A stretch of 64,000 nucleotides of DNA from Massilia horti (GCF_004614195.1 NZ_SPUM01000123.1:1-64000), one strand, 5' to 3'; shown: positions 17,802 to 27,201, numbered from the stretch's first letter. Numbers and translations: made by a program. The notes: a model not told the origin generated them from the letters alone.

Positions 17802-18368
17802 ATGAACAAGGCATTTGTCAAAGAGTCCGACACCGACGACGACGAGGAAGCGCAGGCGCTGGCGCAGGCGATTCCCGCCGGCGCCAAGAATTACATCACG
17901 CCCGAGGGCTACCAGCGCATCAAGGACGAGCTTCTGCAGCTGATCGACGTCGAGCGGCCGGAGGTCGTGCGCGTGGTGCACTGGGCCGCGTCCAACGGCG
18001 ACCGTTCGGAGAATGGCGACTATATCTACGGCAAGCGGCGCCTGCGCGAAATCGACCGCCGCATCCGCTTCCTGACCAAGCGCATGGACTCGGCCTTCGT
18101 GGTCGACCCCTCGGTTCATCACGGGAACGACCAGGTATTCTTCGGCGCCACGGTCACCTATACCAACAAGGCCGGCGAGGAGCATACGGTGCGGATTGTC
18201 GGCGTGGATGAGCTCGATCCGCTCAAGGGCAAGATCAGCTGGGTCTCGCCGGTCGCGCGCGCGCTCACCAAGGGGCGCGAGGGGGACGCGGTCACGCTGC
18301 ACACGCCGCAAGGTATCGACGAACTGGAGATCCTGTCCGTCGAATACCCCGAGCCGCACTGCGACTGA
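17802..18368 (+). CDS. greB: Transcription elongation factor GreB
   Basis: Gre factors stimulate the RNA-cleavage activity of backtracked RNA polymerase. The 188-aa protein has an N-terminal coiled coil with ITPEGYQRIKDELLQL and ENGDYIYGKRRLREIDRRIRFL, the GreB version of the motif, and a C-terminal FKBP-like domain (VDELDPLKGKISWVSPVARAL). An acidic N-terminal extension (SDTDDDEEAQ) is present, as in other betaproteobacterial GreB proteins. It is transcribed alone, divergent from the sensor operon. Confidence 0.95.
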   Translation: MNKAFVKESDTDDDEEAQALAQAIPAGAKNYITPEGYQRIKDELLQLIDVERPEVVRVVHWAASNGDRSENGDYIYGKRRLREIDRRIRFLTKRMDSAFVVDPSVHHGNDQVFFGATVTYTNKAGEEHTVRIVGVDELDPLKGKISWVSPVARALTKGREGDAVTLHTPQGIDELEILSVEYPEPHCD

Positions 18369-18528
18369 GCCCGGGAAACTCTACAGGCTGGTACCGGCGC
18401 TGCCGGGCAGGGCTGATACACTCGTAAAAAAATTCGCGCGGCGTTGTCGATCTGGCGCCTTCTCGCTCGTCGTAGCATCAAAGGCGGCAATCCCGCCGCC
18501 CAACAACCTGAACAAACTGGAGGATGTG

Positions 18529-18960
18529 ATGCGTTTTGCAATCTTGCTGAAAGCCGACAAGGACACCGAAGCCGGGAAAATGCCCGGCGAGGAAATGTTC
18601 GCCAAGATGGCGCAATTTAACCAGGAACTGATCGACGCCGGCATCATGCAGGCCGGGGAAGGCCTGCAGCCGTCCTCGCGCGGCGCGCGGGTGAAGTTTA
18701 CCAAGGACGGCAAAGTGAGCGTGGTCGATGGCCCGTTCGCCGAGACCAAGGAACTGATCGCCGGCTTCTGGATTTGGAAATGCAAATCGAAGGAAGAGGC
18801 GATCGAGTGGGTCAAGCGGGTGCCGATGCCGATGGAAAGTGGCGAAGCCGAGATCGAGATTCGCCAGGTATTCGAGGCGGAGGATTTCGGCGAGGAGTTC
18901 ACGCCCGAGCTGCGCGAACTGGAAGAGCGGCAGCGGGAGCAGCTGGCGCGCCAGTCGTAA
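18529..18960 (+). CDS. YciI-like (DGPF domain) protein
   Basis: The 143-aa product is a YCII/DGPF-fold protein, as shown by MRFAILLKADKDTEAG, the signature VVDGPFAETKELIAGFWIW and the following KSKEEAIEWVKRVP. Members are small dimeric ferredoxin-like proteins, often beside sigma factors or in stress loci, with no agreed reaction. The ATG at 18529 has a clear GGAGG Shine-Dalgarno at 18519-18523. It lies 160 bp after greB and is convergent with spoT across a degenerate repeat locus. Confidence 0.9.
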   Translation: MRFAILLKADKDTEAGKMPGEEMFAKMAQFNQELIDAGIMQAGEGLQPSSRGARVKFTKDGKVSVVDGPFAETKELIAGFWIWKCKSKEEAIEWVKRVPMPMESGEAEIEIRQVFEAEDFGEEFTPELRELEERQREQLARQS

Positions 18961-18980
18961 ACAGAAAGTGGAGGCGAATT

Positions 18981-19122
18981 GTAGGGCGCGCAGAGTTTGC
19001 GTTTGCGTGCACCTACGAGCCTTCGAAAGGGTGTAGGGTGTCGCGCGGCCGGCGAGGCTGTAGCGCACGCTGTACGGTTGAGCAGAGTTTGCATCCGCGT
19101 GGGCACAGGTGCCCACCCTACG
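18981..19122. repeat. Degenerate palindromic intergenic repeat (locus 4)
   Basis: A clear inverted unit at 19095-19122 reads GTGGGCAC-AG-GTGCCCAC in its core. Against the usual GTGCGCAC/GTGCGCAC both arms are changed in a way that keeps base pairing. To its left, 18981-19075 holds two decayed GTAGG-containing units. The locus lies between convergent genes. Confidence 0.75.
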
Positions 19123-19166
19123 ATCCTTTAAAGTTTGCGTCCGGGTGTTACAGGACGGCCACTTGA

Positions 19167-21407
19167 TTACGACCGCTCGCGCTCCACGCGATTCACGCCA
19201 GCCACGCGCCGCAGGTTGCGGATCAGGTGCGCCAGATGCACCCGGTCCTTCACCTGAATCGTGAAGCGCAGCTGGGTCATCATGTGTTCGTCGTCCTCGT
19301 CCATGCCAACATAAGTGATGTTGGCGTCAGACTCGCCGATCTCGGCGGCCACCCGTGCGAGGATGCCTTTTTCGTTGTTGATCAACAGCCGGATGCGGCA
19401 ATCGAAGCGCCGGTTAATTTCCGTGCCCCACTGCACCGCGATCCAGCGGTCCGGCTCCTTGGCGCGCAGGCGCTTGGCTGCCGAACAGTCGCAGGTATGC
19501 ACCACTAGCCCCTGGTCGCGCCGCAGCTGGCCGGTGATCTGGTCGCCCGGAATCGGCAGGCAGCACGCAGCCAGCTGCACCGCCACACCTTCGCCGCCGT
19601 AGATCGTGACCGGATCGAGCTCGCCCGGCCCCGGCATCGCGGCCGGCAGCATTTCCATTTCGCCTTCCATCAGGCCGAAAATGTGGCGCGCCACCAACGC
19701 TGGCATGCGCTTGCCCACCCCTATGTCCGCATACAGCTCGTCCATCGACTTGGCCGACGATTCGGACAGCAGCTTTTGCACCACCAGCTCCGGCAGCTCC
19801 GGCTTGATGCCGCGTGCCGCCAGCGCCTGCGCCAGCAGTTCCTGGCCCAGCTCGACCGATTCGTTCACGTTCACAGTGCGCAGGTGGTGGCGGATCGCCG
19901 AGCGCGCTTTTCCGGTGCGTACAAAACTCAGCCATGCCGGGCTCGGCCGCGAGTTCGGATCGGTGGCGATCTCGACAATGTCGCCGTTGTGCAGTTCGGT
20001 GCGCAGCGGTGCCGGCTCGTTGTTAATCTTGACCGAGGTCGTGTGGTCACCGATGCCGGTATGGATCGAGTACGCGAAGTCCAGCGCGCAAGCGCCGCGC
20101 GGCAGGGCGATGATCTTCGACTTGGGCGTGAACACGTACACCGAGTCGGGGAACAGGTCGACCTTCACATGCTCGAGGAACTCGGCCGAGTCGCCAGTCT
20201 GCTGCTGGATGTCGAGCAGCGACTGCAGCCAGGCATGGGTGCGCTGCTGCAGCTCGCTCATGTTGGCTTCGCCGTTCTTGTACAGCCAGTGCGCGGCCAC
20301 GCCCGATTCCGCGGTACGGTGCATTTCCTGCGTGCGGATCTGGAATTCGACCGGGGTGCCGTAGGGGCCGATCAGGGTGGTGTGCAGCGACTGGTAGCCG
20401 TTGATCTTGCGGATTGCGATGTAGTCCTTGAACTTGCCGGGCATCGGCTTGTACAGGCCGTGCAGGGCGCCGAGCGCCACGTAACAGTTGGGCACGCTGT
20501 CGACCACGACCCGGAAGCCGTACACGTCCAGCACCTGCGAGAACGCGAGGTGCTTGTTGCGCATCTTTTTGTAGATGCCGTACAGCGTCTTTTCGCGCCC
20601 GTAGACCTCGGCGCGCAGGCCGGCCATCGCCAGCGCGTTCTTGACCGCTTCGAGGATTTTCTTGACCACCTCGCGCCGGTTGCCGCGCGCCGCCTTGACA
20701 GCCTTGGCCAGGGTGCGCGCACGCAGCGGGTACAGGTGCGAGAACGACAAATCCTGCAGTTCGCGGTAGATGTTGTTCAGGCCGAGACGGTGCGCGATCG
20801 GCACGTACACTTCCATCGTCTCGGATGCGATGCGGCGCTTCTTGGCCGGGATCATCACGCCCAGCGTGCGCATGTTGTGCAGGCGGTCGGCCAGCTTGAT
20901 CAGGATGACCCGCACATCGCTCGCCATCGCGAGCAGCATCTTGCGAAAGTTTTCGGCCTGGGCCTCGACCAGGCTTTGGAATTCGATCTTTTCCAGCTTC
21001 GACAGGCCGTCGACCAGGTTGGCCACCTGCGGACCGAAGCGCTCGATCAGCTCTTCTTTCTTGACGTCCTGGTCCTCGATCACATCATGCAGCAGGGCGG
21101 CCATGATGGCCTGCGCGTCGAGCTTCCAGTCGGCGCAAATTTCCGCTACCGCGATCGGGTGTGAAATGTAGGGTTCGCCGGATTTGCGCACCTGGCCCAG
21201 GTGCATTTCGTCGGAGAAGCGGTAGGCTTCCTTGACCTTCTTGAGTTCAGCGGGGGTGAGGTAGTCGGACAGCTTGCCGACCAGCTGCGTGACCGAAGCG
21301 ACACTAGGATCGGACGCAGGCTCGCCGTCCTGCGGGTTGGCCGGCTTGCGCCGGGCCCGCGCGGCAGGCGTGCCTGAGTTTGTCGAATCCGTGGAAGTCA
21401 GGTTCAT
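19167..21407 (-). CDS. spoT: Bifunctional (p)ppGpp synthetase/hydrolase, RelA/SpoT family
   Basis: This is the stringent-response enzyme that makes and degrades (p)ppGpp. The 746-aa protein has the HD hydrolase domain with an intact active site (ALLHDVIEDQ), the synthetase domain with DYIAIRKINGYQSLHTTL, a TGS domain (IALPRGACALDFAYSIHT) and a C-terminal ACT domain (NITYVGMDEDDEHMMTQLRF). The intact HD box argues for a bifunctional SpoT rather than a synthetase-only RelA. It follows gmk and rpoZ, the same order as in E. coli. Confidence 0.95.
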   Translation of the reverse strand: MNLTSTDSTNSGTPAARARRKPANPQDGEPASDPSVASVTQLVGKLSDYLTPAELKKVKEAYRFSDEMHLGQVRKSGEPYISHPIAVAEICADWKLDAQAIMAALLHDVIEDQDVKKEELIERFGPQVANLVDGLSKLEKIEFQSLVEAQAENFRKMLLAMASDVRVILIKLADRLHNMRTLGVMIPAKKRRIASETMEVYVPIAHRLGLNNIYRELQDLSFSHLYPLRARTLAKAVKAARGNRREVVKKILEAVKNALAMAGLRAEVYGREKTLYGIYKKMRNKHLAFSQVLDVYGFRVVVDSVPNCYVALGALHGLYKPMPGKFKDYIAIRKINGYQSLHTTLIGPYGTPVEFQIRTQEMHRTAESGVAAHWLYKNGEANMSELQQRTHAWLQSLLDIQQQTGDSAEFLEHVKVDLFPDSVYVFTPKSKIIALPRGACALDFAYSIHTGIGDHTTSVKINNEPAPLRTELHNGDIVEIATDPNSRPSPAWLSFVRTGKARSAIRHHLRTVNVNESVELGQELLAQALAARGIKPELPELVVQKLLSESSAKSMDELYADIGVGKRMPALVARHIFGLMEGEMEMLPAAMPGPGELDPVTIYGGEGVAVQLAACCLPIPGDQITGQLRRDQGLVVHTCDCSAAKRLRAKEPDRWIAVQWGTEINRRFDCRIRLLINNEKGILARVAAEIGESDANITYVGMDEDDEHMMTQLRFTIQVKDRVHLAHLIRNLRRVAGVNRVERERS

Positions 21408-21487
21408 ACGCGATGCCGATCAGCCGTTATGTGGTGACAGAATAACAGAATAAACGACTGACACGCCTCAGGCACTGCAAAGGTTCC

Positions 21488-21691
21488 TTACATCGGGACC
21501 TTTTTCAACATCTCGATGCCGACTTTGCCGGCTGCGATTTCACGCAGCGCCAAAACCGTCGGTTTGTCCTTGGCTTCGACTTTCGGGGTGTGGCCTTGCA
21601 GCAGCTGGCGGGCGCGATACGTTGCGGCCAGGGTCAGCTGGAAGCGGTTCGGAACATTCTTGAGGCAATCTTCAATGGTAATGCGGGCCAT
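21488..21691 (-). CDS. rpoZ: RNA polymerase omega subunit
   Basis: Omega assists folding and assembly of the beta-prime subunit and takes part in ppGpp binding. The product [18 protein letters not shown]... is 67 aa and typical. The ATG at 21691 is chosen because GGAG at 21697-21700 lies 5 nt upstream; an in-frame GTG two codons earlier overlaps that Shine-Dalgarno. It lies between gmk and spoT, which matches its functional link to ppGpp. Confidence 0.96.
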   Translation of the reverse strand: MARITIEDCLKNVPNRFQLTLAATYRARQLLQGHTPKVEAKDKPTVLALREIAAGKVGIEMLKKVPM

Positions 21692-21735
21692 TTTCACTCC
21701 TTAAATAATCTGGTCGGGTACACCGCGCCTTCGCC

Positions 21736-21836
21736 AAGGTCGTTTCAAAACGAGCATGGCTGCGTTGCGGCTCCTTGCCGTGCAATAGCACTGTCTTCGC
21801 CGCCGCGCCTTGCCCTGCTCATTTTGAAACGACCTT
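21736..21836. repeat. 101-bp inverted-repeat element between gmk and rpoZ
   Basis: The arms 21736-21758 (AAGGTCGTTTCAAAACGAGC...) and 21815-21836 (rightward GCTCATTTTGAAACGACCTT) are near-perfect inverted repeats around a 56-bp GC-rich loop. The element has no ORF that I would support. It could be a small mobile intergenic repeat or a processing signal in the gmk-rpoZ transcript. No second copy is in the window. Confidence 0.7.
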
Positions 21837-21854
21837 TAGAGCGGGCGCGGGCGA

Positions 21855-22505
21855 TCACGATTGGTGTTGCGCGTGGATTCCCAACTGGGCAAAAAGCACG
21901 GCGTTGCGGGCGGCTTGCTGGGCGAACCGGCAACGTGTAGCTTTGACAATCGCCTGCAGCTCAGCCAAGGCGACGTTGAACTCTTCGTTGATGATAGCAT
22001 ATTCGAACTCCGGAGCGTGAGCCATCTCCCCGCCGGCGGCCAGCAAACGCCGGGTAATGATGTGCGGCTCGTCGGTGCCGCGCTTGTACAGGCGCTCTTC
22101 CAGCGCGGCAATCGAGGGCGGCAAAATGAAGATGCCGGCGGCGGACGGGAACTGCTTTTTCACCTGGCGTGCACCCTGCCAGTCGATCTCGAGCAGGATG
22201 TCGGTGCCGTTTTTCATCTCCTGCTCCACCGTCAGGCGGCTGGTGCCGTAGTAATTGCCATGAACCTCCGCCCATTCGAGGAATTCGCCGCGCTCGGCGC
22301 GTGCCACGAAGTCCTTGGCCGTCGTGAAGAAATATTCGCGGCCGTCCACTTCACCTGGACGCGGCGGGCGCGTCGTGGTCGAGATCGACAGCTTGATGCC
22401 GGGCTCGAGGGCGAGCAGGGCGTTCACGAGCGTCGACTTGCCGGCACCCGAAGGGGCGGCGACGATGAACAGGCTGCCGGAATAGGCGGGGGAGATGGAG
22501 GACAT
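21855..22505 (-). CDS. gmk: Guanylate kinase
   Basis: Guanylate kinase phosphorylates GMP to GDP. The 216-aa protein has the P-loop [17 protein letters not shown] and the GMP-binding segment [22 protein letters not shown] 22505 is used because the family begins a few residues before the P-loop; the longer frame upstream is not conserved in style. An inverted-repeat element of about 100 bp separates it from rpoZ. It lies 130 bp after yicC. Confidence 0.96.
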   Translation of the reverse strand: MSSISPAYSGSLFIVAAPSGAGKSTLVNALLALEPGIKLSISTTTRPPRPGEVDGREYFFTTAKDFVARAERGEFLEWAEVHGNYYGTSRLTVEQEMKNGTDILLEIDWQGARQVKKQFPSAAGIFILPPSIAALEERLYKRGTDEPHIITRRLLAAGGEMAHAPEFEYAIINEEFNVALAELQAIVKATRCRFAQQAARNAVLFAQLGIHAQHQS

Positions 22506-22635
22506 GTGGTGATTCCTTAATGCTTTGTTTCGCGGGTTGCGGGCCGGCGCCCGCAAGGGTAATTCTTGGTCTTTCCGCTCCGCACGGGACATGCGCGGAG
22601 CGAAGCCGGCGCCGTGGCGGCGCCGACTCTATTTG

Positions 22636-23538
22636 CTATTCCAGATTCTGCACCTGTTCGCGCATCTGCTCGATCAGGAGCTTCAATTCCATTGACGCGT
22701 CGGCCAGTTCCTTGACCGAAGCCTTGGCGCCCAGGGTGTTCGCTTCGCGGTTCAGTTCCTGCATCATGAAGTCGAGCCGCTTGCCGACCTGGCCGCCTTT
22801 CTTGAGGATGTGGCGGGTCTCGTTCAGGTGCGCGGTCAGGCGCGACAGTTCTTCGGATACGTCGATGCGGATGCCGTACAGCGTCACTTCCTGGCGGATG
22901 CGCTCGAACACCTCCTGGCGCGTGAGCGTGGTGCCGTTGCCATGCCCGGCCAGACCCAGCGCGTCCTGCATGCGCTCGACCGCCTTTTGCTGGAACTGTG
23001 CGATCACCTGCGGGATGAGCGGCGTGATGCGCTTGACGATCGCTTCCATCGCGTCGATCCGCGACTGCAGCATCGCCTCCAGCGCCGCGCCTTCGCGCCT
23101 GCGGCTTTCGACAAAGGCGGCGATCACCTGCTGTGTCAACGCCGCCACATCGGCCTGCAGCGATTCCTGGCCCACGTGCGATTCCTCGATCACCCCCGGC
23201 CAGCGCAGCAGCTCGGCGACCGTCATCAGCGGCGCGGACACGAAGTGGCGCGTGACCTCGCCCTGCAGCCGGGCCAGATCGGCCAGCAGTTCCTGGTTGA
23301 GCACTTGCGATCCGGTGCCGACCTTGCGTCCGAATGACAGGCGCGCTTCGACCTTGCCGCGTGTAATCGCGCCCATGATCGCGGCGCGCAAATCCGGCTC
23401 CAGCGCGCGCAGCTCGTCGTTAATGCGGAACTGCAGATCGAGAAAACGCGAATTAACGCTCTTGATCTCGATCGTCAAGGTTCCTGCAGCGCCTTCGCTG
23501 GTGGCGACTGCATAACCAGTCATGCTTGAAATGCTCAA
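22636..23538 (-). CDS. yicC: YicC family endoribonuclease-like protein
   Basis: YicC proteins are stress-related endoribonuclease-family proteins. The product has the signature start (SSMTGYAVATSEG), the N-terminal domain (EIKSVNSRFLDLQFRI) and the C-terminal DUF1732 region (GKRLDFMMQELNREANTLGAKA). The family usually has 3-5 residues before SMTG, so the TTG at 23538 (300 aa) is a reasonable start; the alternative is the ATG at 23523 (295 aa). Neither has a strong Shine-Dalgarno. It heads the gmk-rpoZ-spoT group and is divergent from the protein kinase gene. Confidence 0.93.
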   Translation of the reverse strand: MSISSMTGYAVATSEGAAGTLTIEIKSVNSRFLDLQFRINDELRALEPDLRAAIMGAITRGKVEARLSFGRKVGTGSQVLNQELLADLARLQGEVTRHFVSAPLMTVAELLRWPGVIEESHVGQESLQADVAALTQQVIAAFVESRRREGAALEAMLQSRIDAMEAIVKRITPLIPQVIAQFQQKAVERMQDALGLAGHGNGTTLTRQEVFERIRQEVTLYGIRIDVSEELSRLTAHLNETRHILKKGGQVGKRLDFMMQELNREANTLGAKASVKELADASMELKLLIEQMREQVQNLE

Positions 23539-23616
23539 TGGAGGCCCCGGTTTTTATTCTTTACAAAGCAGTGATTTATCCACACAATCGCCCTGTTATG
23601 CAAGGAACCCTTCGAC

Positions 23617-24597
23617 ATGGCTGCACAAAATAACGCTCCCTTGCCCGATGGGCTCGAAATTGCCGGATATCGCATTGTAAAGAAAATTGCGTCCGGTGGG
23701 TTCAGTATTGTATATCTTGCATATGATTGCGACGGCAATGCTGTGGCAATTAAGGAATATTTGCCGAGTGCGCTTGCGCTAAGACAAGCTGGCGAGTTAA
23801 TTCCGGTCATTCCAAAGCCAAACCTGCCCGTTTTTCGCATCGGTCTGAAGTGTTTTTTTGAAGAAGGCCGGGCGCTGGCCCGCATCGTCCACCCCAATGT
23901 GGTCCGGGTTGTTAATTTTTTCAGGGCCAATGAAACGGTTTACATGGTGATGGCCTACGAATCCGGCCACACATTGCAGGAGCATATCGCACGTACCCAT
24001 GCCAGGGAAAGCCGGCTGGGCGAAGCTTTCATTCGCACGGTATTTACAAGCGTGTGCAGCGGGCTGCGTGAAGTTCACGCCAACAAGCTGTTGCACCTGG
24101 ACCTGAAGCCGGCGAACATCTACCTGCGCACCGACGGCTCGCCGCTGCTGCTGGACTTCGGCGCTGCGCGCCAGACCATCAATGCCGACTCGCCGATGCT
24201 CGCGCCCATGTACACTCCCGGCTTTGCCGCCCCCGACCTGTATGCCAAGGGCACGGAGCTGGGGCCGTGGTCCGACATTTACAGCATCGGCGCGGCGATC
24301 TACGCCTGCATGAGCGGCGCGCCGCCGCAGCCGGCCGACCAGCGCAAGCTTGAAGATGGCATGGACGGCCGGTATGCCAGGCTGGAGGGCGCCTACTCGC
24401 CTGACTTGCTGGCGCTGGTGCGCGACTGCCTTGCGCTCGACCCGCTCGCGCGGCCGCAGAGCGTCTTCACCGTGCAAAAGCGGCTGCAGCACGCGCTGCC
24501 TGCGCAGTCTTCGCCCGCGTCCGCCAAGCCATCCGGCCTGCGCGGCCTGGTCGGTAGAATCGGCGCATTCGGCCGGCGCGGCGACAACCAGACCTGA
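23617..24597 (+). CDS. Hanks-type serine/threonine protein kinase
   Basis: The 326-aa soluble kinase has all catalytic motifs: a Gly-rich loop (KIASGGFSIVYLA), the VAIK lysine, the catalytic loop HLDLKPANIYL (HLD instead of HRD), DFGAAR and an APE-like segment AAPD. The C-terminal 40 residues are Pro/Arg-rich and without a TM helix, so it is cytosolic. The PP2C phosphatase gene begins 8 nt after its stop, so this is a kinase/phosphatase couple. The natural substrates are not indicated by the sequence. Confidence 0.94.
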   Translation: MAAQNNAPLPDGLEIAGYRIVKKIASGGFSIVYLAYDCDGNAVAIKEYLPSALALRQAGELIPVIPKPNLPVFRIGLKCFFEEGRALARIVHPNVVRVVNFFRANETVYMVMAYESGHTLQEHIARTHARESRLGEAFIRTVFTSVCSGLREVHANKLLHLDLKPANIYLRTDGSPLLLDFGAARQTINADSPMLAPMYTPGFAAPDLYAKGTELGPWSDIYSIGAAIYACMSGAPPQPADQRKLEDGMDGRYARLEGAYSPDLLALVRDCLALDPLARPQSVFTVQKRLQHALPAQSSPASAKPSGLRGLVGRIGAFGRRGDNQT

Positions 24598-24605
24598 GGA
24601 GTCCC

Positions 24606-25541
24606 ATGCAGTTCTCCGTCTACCAGCAGAGCCACATCGGCGGGCGCAAGGTCAACCAGGACCGCATGGGCTACTGCTACACCCGCGACGCGCTGCTGCT
24701 GGTGCTGGCCGACGGCATGGGTGGCCACGTGCGCGGCGAAGTCGCCGCCACGATCACCATGCAAACGATGTCGGCGCAGTTCCAGGCGCAGGCGCGGCCC
24801 TACGTGAAAAAGCCCGAGCGCTTCCTGGAGGAGGCGCTGCTGCAGGCGCACGAGGAGATCGTGCGCTACGGTGGGCAGCACCAGCTGCCCGACACGCCGC
24901 GCACCACGGTGGTGGCCTGCCTGGTGCAGCACAACCACGCAGTGTGGGCGCACTGCGGCGACTCGCGCCTGTACTGGCTGCGCCGCGGCCAGATCCTGGG
25001 GCGCACGCGCGACCATTCGCACGTCGAATACCTGATCGAGCGCGGCCGCGCCACGCCCGCCGAACGCAATACCCACCCCGACCGCAACAAGCTGTACAAC
25101 TGCCTGGGCGCCTCCAACCTGCCGCGCGTGGAGTTGTCGCGCCAGGCCCTGCTCGTGCCGGGCGACGTGATCATGCTGTGTTCGGACGGCCTGTGGTCGA
25201 TGCTGCCCGATACCGAGATCGCGCACCAGCTCTCGACCCAGACCGTGGTGCGCGCGGTGCCGGACATGATCTCGATGGCGACCGCGATCGGCGGCGCGCG
25301 CGCCGACAACACGACAGCGCTGGCGATCATGTGGCAGGGTTCGGGGATTCAGGCCGATCCAGCGCTTGAGGATGTGATCTCGACCCAGATGCTGGACGCG
25401 GACCATGTCAGCAGCACGATCGTCGCGACACCGGAACCGGTTGCCGAGGGCGAGGCGGACGTATTCGACGAGGAAGCGATCGAACGGGCGATAGCCGAAA
25501 TCCGCGACGCGATCGAAAAATCCTCCCAGTTACTCAAATAG
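24606..25541 (+). CDS. PP2C-family protein serine/threonine phosphatase
   Basis: This phosphatase probably reverses the action of the adjacent kinase. The 311-aa product shows the PP2C motifs KVNQDRMGY, LVLADGMGGH, AHCGDSRLYWLRRG, MLCSDGLW and ADNTTALAI, with the metal-binding Asp residues intact. A C-terminal acidic extension (DVFDEEAIERAIAEIRDAIE) of about 60 residues follows the catalytic domain. It is tightly linked to the kinase upstream and to rph 12 nt downstream. Confidence 0.95.
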   Translation: MQFSVYQQSHIGGRKVNQDRMGYCYTRDALLLVLADGMGGHVRGEVAATITMQTMSAQFQAQARPYVKKPERFLEEALLQAHEEIVRYGGQHQLPDTPRTTVVACLVQHNHAVWAHCGDSRLYWLRRGQILGRTRDHSHVEYLIERGRATPAERNTHPDRNKLYNCLGASNLPRVELSRQALLVPGDVIMLCSDGLWSMLPDTEIAHQLSTQTVVRAVPDMISMATAIGGARADNTTALAIMWQGSGIQADPALEDVISTQMLDADHVSSTIVATPEPVAEGEADVFDEEAIERAIAEIRDAIEKSSQLLK

Positions 25542-25553
25542 AAAAGGACCAAC

Positions 25554-26288
25554 ATGAGTTTTGAAAAGCGCCCGAGCGGCCGCGCCGTCGACCAGCTGCG
25601 CGAAATCCGCATCACCCGCCAGTACACCAAGCACGCCGAAGGATCGGTGCTGATCGAATGCGGCGACACCAAGGTGATCTGCACCGCCAGCATCGAGGAC
25701 AAGGTTCCGCCGTTCCTGAAGGGGAAAGGGCAGGGCTGGCTAACCGCCGAGTACGGCATGCTGCCGCGTTCGACGCACACCCGGATGGACCGCGAGGCCG
25801 CGCGTGGCAAACAAACCGGCCGCACGCAGGAGATCCAGCGCCTGATCGGACGCTCGTTGCGCGCCGCATTCGACCTGAATGCGTTCGGCGAGCGCACGCT
25901 GCACCTCGATTGTGACGTGATCCAGGCCGACGGCGGCACCCGCACCGCGTCCATCACCGGCGCGATGGTGGCGGCGCACGACGCGTTTGCCGCGCTGGCC
26001 GCGCAAGGCGCGATCGGCGCGATCCCGCTCAAGCATTTCGTGGCGGCGGTGTCGGTTGGCGTGTACCAGGGAGAGCCGGTGCTGGACCTGGACTACGTCG
26101 AGGATTCCGGCTGCGACACCGACATGAACGTGGTGATGACCGATGGCGGGCACTTCATCGAAGTGCAGGGAACGGCCGAGGGCGAGGCGTTCGACCGCGC
26201 GCGCATGAACCGTTTGCTCGACCTGGCGGAGCTGGGTATTGCGCGCTTGATCAAGCTGCAGAAGGCGGCGCTGGGAATGGCTGCCTGA
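25554..26288 (+). CDS. rph: Ribonuclease PH
   Basis: RNase PH is a phosphorolytic 3'-5' exoribonuclease that trims tRNA precursors. The 244-aa protein matches the family throughout: [64 protein letters not shown] and [19 protein letters not shown]. It is read with the kinase/phosphatase pair. Downstream is repeat locus 5 and a convergent CPBP protease gene. Confidence 0.97.
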   Translation: MSFEKRPSGRAVDQLREIRITRQYTKHAEGSVLIECGDTKVICTASIEDKVPPFLKGKGQGWLTAEYGMLPRSTHTRMDREAARGKQTGRTQEIQRLIGRSLRAAFDLNAFGERTLHLDCDVIQADGGTRTASITGAMVAAHDAFAALAAQGAIGAIPLKHFVAAVSVGVYQGEPVLDLDYVEDSGCDTDMNVVMTDGGHFIEVQGTAEGEAFDRARMNRLLDLAELGIARLIKLQKAALGMAA

Positions 26289-26325
26289 GATCGCTTAATT
26301 CTGGCCGTACTGCTTATCTGAGGGC

Positions 26326-26431
26326 GCAAGGGTGCGCACCTGTGCGCACGCGGTCACCGTTCGCCGACTTGCGGCTGCTGCTTCACCACGCCGCGTTTGC
26401 GAACCGCGTGCGCACAGGTGCGCACCCTACT
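26326..26431. repeat. Palindromic intergenic repeat, inverted pair (locus 5)
   Basis: Units lie at about 26326-26355 and, inverted, at 26402-26431, each with an intact GTGCGCAC palindrome. The spacer resembles that of loci 3 and 6 (the words CTTGCGGCTG and TTCGCGAACCGCG recur), so the pair behaves as one composite element. It lies between convergent rph and the CPBP gene. Confidence 0.9.
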
Positions 26432-26457
26432 ACGCCTTCGTTAAGCCGTACGACCCG

Positions 26458-27201
26458 TCAGGCGGCCAGCGCCTGGCGCCGGCTCCCCTGCCACATCACA
26501 TAGAGCCCAAGCCCCAGCTCGACCGCCTTGGTCGCCCAGTCCATCATCCGCTTGACGTCCGGACCGGCGACGGTCTCGATGTTCGAATACATGCTCGACA
26601 GGTTCAGGATCATGTGCAGGAATACCAAGAGCCACAGGCTGCTGACGCGGTAGCGTGCGGCCGCGAACATCATGCCCGCCATCGCGCTCATGAATGCCCA
26701 CACGAAGGCGTGCCCCCAGTTGCCGTCCATGTAGCCACGCATCAGGTGCATCGAGCCGAACAGCACGCCGTTGATGAGGATCGCCTTCCATTGCGGCAGG
26801 CTGAGCAGGATCACGAAGATCACACCGCGAAACAGCAGTTCCTCGCCAAACGCATTGAACAGCTGGATCAGCAGGTCGCCGCGAACGCCGCCATGCTCAG
26901 GCAGGCGCACGCCCATCGACGCGAACATCAAAACCGGCAGCAGGCAGGCGAGGAAGAATGGGCTGGGTTTCAGCTTGTCGAGCCCGAAGCCGATCTCACG
27001 CCACATGCCGAACACATGCGTAAGAAGCAGAGGGAAGATCACGGTGCTGGAGAACGCGAGCAGCTTGACCTTGCCATAGGCTTCCGCCGGGGCGAACTTC
27101 TTGCCGGCCATCAGGATCAGGAAGGTGAGCGCGAACTGGAGGGCAGCGCAGGTGAAGGCAGTGAGAACCGGGTATTGTTTTGCGAGGTTACGGAGGGACA
27201 T
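26458..27201 (-). CDS. CPBP-family intramembrane metalloprotease
   Basis: The product (247 aa from the ATG at 27201; longer in-frame starts exist up to 27288) is a multi-TM protein with the three CPBP/Abi motifs: GEELLFRG (EExxxR), FGSMHLMRG and HMILNLSS. These are the predicted zinc-binding residues of intramembrane proteases such as Rce1. Members act in membrane-protein processing or in bacteriocin immunity, and nothing here points to one of these. It is convergent with rph and divergent from rdgB. Confidence 0.88.
   Translation of the reverse strand: MSLRNLAKQYPVLTAFTCAALQFALTFLILMAGKKFAPAEAYGKVKLLAFSSTVIFPLLLTHVFGMWREIGFGLDKLKPSPFFLACLLPVLMFASMGVRLPEHGGVRGDLLIQLFNAFGEELLFRGVIFVILLSLPQWKAILINGVLFGSMHLMRGYMDGNWGHAFVWAFMSAMAGMMFAAARYRVSSLWLLVFLHMILNLSSMYSNIETVAGPDVKRMMDWATKAVELGLGLYVMWQGSRRQALAA

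Noticed and set aside
17154..18359. N-terminal extension of the histidine kinase frame across the membrane gene and greB
   Set aside because: The kinase start at 17153 is fixed by the ATGA overlap with the upstream gene, and the extension is the antisense of greB.
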